From NCBI RefSeq assembly GCF_029873635.1, contig NC_080420.1, positions 122,272,719 to 122,336,718 of the forward strand: 64,000 nt of DNA. The letters run 5' to 3'. Positions 57,670-64,000 of this stretch are shown here, piece by piece; position 1 is the first letter of the stretch; each line of letters opens with the position of its first letter. This stretch comes from Malania oleifera (Eukaryota > Streptophyta > Magnoliopsida > Santalales > Ximeniaceae). The position numbers and the translations under genes are program-made. Below the pieces are notes generated by a model. The model saw only the letters and a program-made list of their open reading frames with translations, did not search any database and was not told the origin of the DNA.

Positions 57670-59790
57670 ATCATATTTTCAAAACACAACTTTTAAAGAA
57701 TAAAAAAATAAAAAAATACATTCTTAATATAAAAAACAAATGAATGTTTTTTCAAAGGTTTAGAATTGAGACTAGACATCCATCACTTGTGTTTTTGTAA
57801 TTTAATTTTCACTAACGAGAAATTGTATTTTCAAAACTCAATTTCCTTTTTAGTACAATAAATAACATTTTAAAAAGAAATAAATGCCACCTCTTTCTGC
57901 AAGCTCGACAAAATACGTCAATAGTATTTCCATAGAACAAGAATAAATTTATTTAAGTAGATGTTGAATCTAAAAAAATACAAGAAAAATGATTTTTTTT
58001 TTCAACCAAAAAAATAATTGTAAGGGGTCAAGAACTGTGGCTAAAAGTTTCTTACATTTCTTTTTTTTTTTTTGTCTTCCTCAATTAGGTTTATTTCTTG
58101 TCCAGTTACATTTTTAGACGCAATTTCTTCTAATGTGTATAGAATTCTAAACCGAACCCTTTCAAAGGACGAAAAGACAGAGCCTTTCTCAAAGTTAACA
58201 AGTGAGAAATAGTTAATTTCGTCAAAATATAAGTATATTATTAAAACAATAATATTTATTGCCAAAAAAAGTAAAATTGTGTTTTTTAGACAAAATTTCT
58301 CCAAAAGCAAAAGAATATTATTTTTTGAATGGGAGAATAGTCAAGTCCTTTCTAAAATTCAAAAATTAAGGCAATTAAGAGATTTTTTTTTTTTTTTGTT
58401 AAAATTAAGTTTACTTCTCGTGGTGACAAATTAAGTAGTTATTGAAAATAAAAATTGTATTTTCTAAACACATTCTCGTTAATATAAATGATATCTTCTC
58501 AACAAGATTCTAAAACAATTTTTACTTGTGAAAGAATAATAACTTTTTAAAATGAGAAGTAATTGTGACTTTCTCAAATTTTGTGACTACTAAAGTTAAT
58601 AGCATTTTTAACCCAAAAAAAGAGTACATTTTTTTTTAATAACAATGCGCATTATCACCACAAAAAATTATATTTGCTCTTTTAGCAATAATAATTTTCA
58701 GTACTCAAAATTGAAATTATGCTTTTAAACATAATTATTTAAAAGTATGAGAATAAACTTATTCAACTAGAGAAATAATTGAATTTCTAAAGGGCTAAGC
58801 AAGAAGACTAATAGGTTTTTTTTATTAAAAATAATTATATCTCTTATTATGACAATTTCATAACCACGAAAATTAAATTTGTTTTTACTAAATACAATAT
58901 CTCTGAATGTATGTGAATTGTATTTTGCAAACACAGTTTCTACTTAAATACAAAATAATAATAATAATAATAACAGAATAAATGTTGAGGCCTTTCTCCA
59001 AACTTTAAGAATTAATAGGATTAACTATCAATAATAGTCGATGAGATGTATTCTCACTCAAAATTAACATTGTGCTTTAAAAATATAATTTATTTATGAG
59101 TTTAAATTTGTACTATATTTTGTTTAAATCTATGCAAATTCAAATTCAAGTTTTCAAATCCACGCTCTCAAATATAGGAAAAGAAAATATTTTTTTCCAA
59201 GGGAAGAAATAGTTGAATGCTTTTTAAAATACCATGAACTAAGGCCAATTTTCTCTAGTAGTGAGCCACCAAAAATTGAAACTGTATTTCTAAAACACAA
59301 TTTCTCTGGTAGGGCTAGTTGGTGGCTGGAGCTCTTATGTGATCAAAAAGATAAAAAATGAAAGGATAAGCTAGCTTGACCGTGTTAACCATTATCAAAG
59401 CTCGTACTTAAGTGTTAATATTAATTACTTTTCAAGAGAATAAAGGGTACATCTCATATAATGATCTATTTAAAAATTAAAATTATCTTATCCAAATAGA
59501 ATTGTTCTAAAGTATAAGAAAATAATTTTTTCACTTGAATAAATCCTTTTAAAGAGATTGTGAGCTAAGGGCTTCTTTTTCTTTTTTTTTTTCTTTTTTG
59601 GGTTAGAAATAGCTTTATATTTAGTGTTAACAACTTTATATTTGCTTCTTCTTTTTTTCACTAGAAAATAGTATATTGCTTTTAATGACAATTATTGCAA
59701 ATAAAAATAAAAATTATATTTTCGAAATATAATTTTTTTGGTAGTCTACATGAAATTATTTTTTAAATCAATTCCTCCCAGCTGCTATTT
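57670..59790. repeat. Degenerate AT-rich repeat array
   Basis: A motif close to AAATTGTATTTTCTAAACAC plus AATTT recurs at about 57822, 58270, 58445, 58665, 58710, 58875, 58917, 59065, 59277 and 59705. It is often followed by a segment like AAGAATAAATTTATT and a poly(T) tract. The order of these marks repeats, suggesting an old tandem array with units of a few hundred bp. No gene is seen. Confidence 0.4.
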
Positions 59791-60189
59791 ACTAGATAAA
59801 TTGACCCACAACCCCACACTTAACAAATATTGATTTCAATACCCAAAGTCGCATTAGAGACCCCAAAAAAAAATTATTATATACGATTTTAAAATCATCC
59901 TAACATATCAACGTACTCTCCCTAGATAGGAAAGCCCAAACCAAAAGCATTGCATACATTTTTTAGAATAGTGCAACTATAATTTATACAAACATTGGAA
60001 ATCCAAAAGAAACATAATATTACATATGTTTAATTTTCACTGCTAAACTCATCAAATATAGCAACAAATCTACTTGCATTCCTTAATTTTCCTCAAATCA
60101 CCACTTTAATCACAAAATCATGCTCTAAATTGACTTATTGGTTTCTCAAGATTAAGATCACATATTCACATAAATATGGCAAGCGTGTG
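59791..60189. other. Intergenic, no gene seen
   Basis: AT-rich sequence between the degenerate array and element G. Confidence 0.5.
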
Positions 60190-62461
60190 TGTGACGTCCC
60201 GATTTTCGTACAATTTTTTTTCTCAATAATAAATAAATAATCACTCGTCATCCACAACATCCATAAATTGGCCACGTCAACAATCCTACTATCATTCATA
60301 CAACCCGACCCGCATTGGGTACCGAGTAAAAAGTTATTTTATTTATACAACCTAACAGCGGAAGACAGTATATTTATAACATCTAGAATACAATACTCAT
60401 AATATCAACATACATAAATACACAATATTATCTCATATCCAACACAATACAACCCTAAGGAATCACACCTCCCTAGTCCAAAAACTCACCCTGCATATCA
60501 GGGTCTCAGCACCCAATGGTCACGGAGCTCTATCGCCTGATCATTTCTTAAATTCAATAATTTCCAACACATATTTACCGCGAAGTTCCTGAGAATAGGG
60601 AAGATTACCCGCTCATACAGGTAGCTTCCCTTTACTCTAACACGTTATGCAGTCAGTTATGACCACATCTAATACCTATCAGGGCACTCACCTTACTCAG
60701 TAAGCCCTCAAGCGGAGAGTTTCACTTCGCCTCAATTATTTATATTATTAACTCACACGGTTCCATTTCTTAATTTTATCATTTTTTATTTCTCAATTTC
60801 AATTCTTTCTTTCATTTCTCATTTTAGCCAATTTTATCATTATTTCACTTTTCGTTTCCATTTTACTTTCCGGCTCATGAGAATCCTCGGTATCAAGTAC
60901 CAACATCGCACCTGTAACTTATGGCTACCCTGAGGATCTCTTTATCCACATCATGCTTCCCCCCATGGTCAAGGTTGTGTGGCCCGAAGGCTGGATCTAA
61001 TCGCAGTTGGCCGACCTGGTTAAATCAAATATCACATCACATATCGCGTCTGTAGTACGACTGGCAAGCCTATAACCCTAATCCGGACTCAAGGGGTCCA
61101 ACAACCCTACAAAATGGCTCAGTCGACTGTCATGCCACACGCTCTAAGAGTCCATGTGGTTGCACTAACACCACTAGCAACGGTACCGTGCTCAATATCA
61201 TAACCATCCATCAAGGTTCAATACCACATACCCGCAATCATTATGTGGTATTGGCATTTCATCAATCATATTTTAGTATATCACAATTCAGTTCAATATA
61301 AATATTCTCATCATTTTCTGTACACATTTCATCATCTCGTAATAACATATATCATATTTCATGTATTTTTCACATTTTCCCAAAATACTCATATCAATAA
61401 TTTGTACAAACTCATTTCTCATTGAAATAATTTCCACTCATAAATAAATAACACATTTCATTGTTTTTCACTAATCACATCAATAATTCTCATTTTAATA
61501 TTTTCTCAGAAATTACTCATCGTTATATTTCACACTCCAAAATATCACAATTTAAAATCACTCAAATGCCACACAATTTATCTGATATTTATATCGTAAT
61601 AATTTCCAAACAAAATACCATAAGCACATTTTTACATATAAATTTAAACAGTAATTCTAAAAATACCGTTATAATTTATTCCCCTTACTTGGCTTACTGA
61701 GAGACTCGTTAACACCCACATTTTACGCTCTTGGCGCTCGAAACTCAAATCCTGAAATTTACATATTTCCTAAATTAATTAACTCATTTTCCCCAAAACA
61801 ATACTCAACTAACCTTCCCTAAACTCCATATACCCCAAATTATCATTTAAACTATTACTTAACACTCCCACTTAATTTTTTGAATTTTATCTGCGGGTCC
61901 CAAAATTACACCCGCGGCACTTACCTGTGCCCTAAATTTCAGAAATCCTACTTCAACCCCAAATGCTCAATATTTTAGCATTTCTAAATTTATACTAATT
62001 AATTAAAAATAAGTTCCATAATAACCCCCATACCCCAAATTTGGGGTTTTTCCCATGACAACCCCACGAGAATTCCGTCCCACTAGACTTGTAGAGAATC
62101 ATTCCTAAATTCTCGTGGTGGTGTTTGTTCGTCGATTGGACTTATAATTTTCAAGAAATTAAAGAAAAATGAGAAATTAGCTTACCCTAGGAGATACACC
62201 TACGCCGCTCTTATCACCGATCCGCTCCGGTAGAAATGACGGCAGCGGAGAATGGAGTCCAGCGGTATCTTCCGATTTTCGATCGGGCGAAAATTCGCCA
62301 CGAAATCGAGGAGAGAGGGAGAGAAAATGAGAGGAGAGAGAGAGAGTCTATCATGCGCATGCAACAGAAGAAGAAAAGAAGAAGAAGAAGAAAAAAAAAA
62401 AAAAGAAAAGAAAAGAAAACCAAAGAAAAAAAATGAATATCCAGAATCTTCTAGCTTTAGG

Positions 62462-62509
<48 letters not shown>

Positions 62510-62664
62510 TATTTAATTAATATTAATAATAATATATTTTATTAATAAAAATAAAAAAAATAAATTTTAATTATTTTTTTTTTATAAATCTAATTAATTA
62601 ATTAATTATTATTTTTTTAATCACTCCACTAATCTTCTATATCCCTTTTTTTGGGGTTATTACA
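60190..62664 (-). repeat. 3' LTR of element G (about 2.5 kb)
   Basis: It runs from TGTAATAACC (62664, minus strand) to GGGACGTCACA (60190). It contains an AAT microsatellite (about 62463-62510), a purine-rich run (about 62320-62430), splice-like motifs near 62190 and 61920, and the shared block near 60961-60998. Confidence 0.75.
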
Positions 62665-62755
62665 TTTTCCCTTCCTTATAAAAATTTCGTTCTCGAAATT
62701 TGCTTATTCATCAACTTTGCATCCTTACAGAGAAAACACCTCAATTTTATTAATT

Positions 62756-62792
62756 ACCCTTACTTATGGCGGAGGAATACCGTGGTTACAAC
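62756..62792. other. Conserved pre-PPT block, element G copy
   Basis: CTTACTTATGGCGGAGGAAT followed by ACCGTGGTTACA and, shortly after, GTTCTGGGAGATTACA, which also follows the block in element A. Confidence 0.7.
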
Positions 62793-62939
62793 GAGGGTTC
62801 TGGGAGATTACAACTTTTTCAAAATTCTCCCAAAACCATTCATATTTCAAAATTAAAAACGCTATCTATCCTACGTTACGCTATACAAATAAAAATATAC
62901 AATATTATTCCATTCACTTGACTGACTCAATTCTAAGCT

Positions 62940-64000
62940 CCACTGAATAAGTGTTGATATCTCTCGTGCATCTACTCCTCCAATTCCCAAGAAGCCTCCT
63001 CAACAGCATGATTACGCCACAAAACTTTTACTAGTGGAATCTTCTTTGTGCGTAGCTCCTGTTCCTTCCAGTCAAGAATCTGCACTGACACTTCCTCATA
63101 AGCTAAAGTATCTCTCAACTCCAGTGCTTCATAGCTAATTACATGAGAGGGGTTGGGGACATATTTTCTCAGCATAGAAACGTGGAATACGTCATGGATC
63201 CTAGACAAGTCCGGTAGTAACACCAACTGATAGGTAACTGGACTCACTCTTTCAAAAATCTCGAATGGTCCAATATACCTAGGGCTCAGCTTACGCTTCC
63301 TCCCGAACCTCATATAAACTTTCAGCGGTGCCACCTTCAGGAATACATGATCTTCTGCGTCAAACTCTAATTCTCGCTGGCGAGTATCTGCGTAACTCTT
63401 CTACCGGCTCTGTGCTGTTCTGATCTTGTCCCTAATAAGTTTGAATTTATCCTAAGTCTGTTTTATCAGCTTTGGCCCCAATACTTGTCCCTCTCCAACC
63501 TCATCCCAGTACAACGGGGACCAACACTTTCTGCCATACGGCGCCTCATATAGTGTCATCCCAATGTTGGCCTGGTAGCTGTTGTTATACGCAAAACTCA
63601 ACTAGAGGCCGATACTACATCCAACGACCTCCAAAGTCCAGCACCCATGCTCGTAGCATATCCTCCAGAATCTGTATTGTCCTCTCCGTCTGCCCATCTG
63701 TCTAAGGATGAAAAACTGTGCTGAACGACAATTGAGAACCCATGGCCCTTTGCAGACTTTTCCAAAAACAAGATGTGAACCGTGGGTCTCTAACTAAAAC
63801 TATGGACACTGGGACGCCGTGGATCCTAACTATCTCCTGGATATATAACTCAGCCAAACTGTCCCTGGAGTAGCTAACTCTGATCGGCAAAAAGTGGACA
63901 ATCTTTGTCAATCGATCCACTACTACCCAGATAGCGTCCTGTCCATGCAATATTGGTGGTAATCTTAAGACGAAATCCATCGCTATATGCTCCCACTTCC
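62940..64000 (-). pseudogene. Integrase and chromodomain remnant of element G
   Basis: MDFVLRLPPILHGQDAIWVV and the [20 protein letters not shown] stretch are integrase core. RIHDVFHVSMLRKYVPNPSH and WKEQELRTKKIPLVKVLWRN are the tail and chromodomain. Broken. Confidence 0.85.

Larger units (their letters stand above)
60190..64000 (-). mobile_element. Ty3/gypsy chromovirus G (Tekay-related), cut by the window edge
   Basis: A full 3' LTR (60190-62664) lies next to integrase and chromodomain sequence on the minus strand that continues past 64000. The polypurine tract AAGGAAGGGAAAA precedes the LTR start TGTAATAACC. What is visible is broken by a few lesions. Related LTR sequence occurs alone at 9842-12060. 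Confidence 0.85.

Noticed and set aside
58041-58310. 89-aa frame with a hydrophobic N-terminus
   Set aside because: Lies in the degenerate AT-rich array; composition explains it and no family is recognised.
62236-62545. Lys/Arg/Glu-rich open frames
   Set aside because: Purine-rich low-complexity sequence inside the LTR of element G.

Overview
This window is nuclear DNA of a flowering plant, most likely a eudicot. The evidence is AT-rich intergenic sequence, plant-type Ty3/gypsy and Ty1/copia retrotransposons with PBS sites matching initiator-methionine tRNA, and three copies of a plant-specific two-exon glycerol-3-phosphate acyltransferase (GPAT) gene of the GPAT2/3 kind. There is no bacterial-style gene organisation. 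The species cannot be named from sequence alone.

Host genes. All recognisable host genes are on the minus strand: GPAT copy 1 (21619-23320, apparently intact, 529 aa), GPAT copy 2 (38858-40540, apparently intact, 529 aa) and GPAT copy 3 (53344-55099, decayed). Copies 1 and 2 lie in a segmental duplication (about 21395-26110 and 38625-41290). They share intron position, a TATA box about 40 bp before the ATG, and flanks. Copy 3 is an older paralogue with the same exon layout and TATA position, but it carries two frame disruptions and a damaged acyltransferase motif III.

Mobile elements, left to right. 1-9841: two Tekay/Del-type chromovirus fossils of one subfamily lying head to head in opposite orientation. 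9842-12060: an isolated LTR of a related family. 12061-13735: a Tat-like gag fragment on the minus strand with its LTR/PBS end. 13736-20963: a Mutator-like (MULE-type) TIR element carrying an LRR gene fragment, itself split by a copia element (15442-20791). 23462-25433: a second MULE-type element, just upstream of GPAT copy 1; the empty site is preserved at copy 2. 26406-36018: a structurally complete chromovirus with a 5-bp target duplication. 36285-37444: a third MULE-type element with a perfect 10-bp target duplication. 42236-47035: a copia element of the Ale/Retrofit type with a 5-bp duplication. 49726-52901: an internally reduced chromovirus inside an older gypsy remnant. 57493-57668: a tRNA-derived SINE candidate. 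57670-59790: a degenerate AT-rich repeat array. 60190-64000: another chromovirus running off the right edge. All LTR elements are broken in their coding regions.

How it fits together. An ancestral GPAT gene was duplicated at least twice. The intergenic space then filled with retroelements, and one duplicate received a DNA transposon about 100 bp upstream of its TATA box. No novel multi-gene system is evident. The most unusual signals are non-coding: GC-centred palindrome arrays just upstream of the LTR TATA boxes, a short block before the polypurine tract conserved in five chromoviruses, conserved splice-like signals in their LTRs, a hairpin unit shared by the three MULE-type elements, and a two-tRNA chimera in a copia leader.
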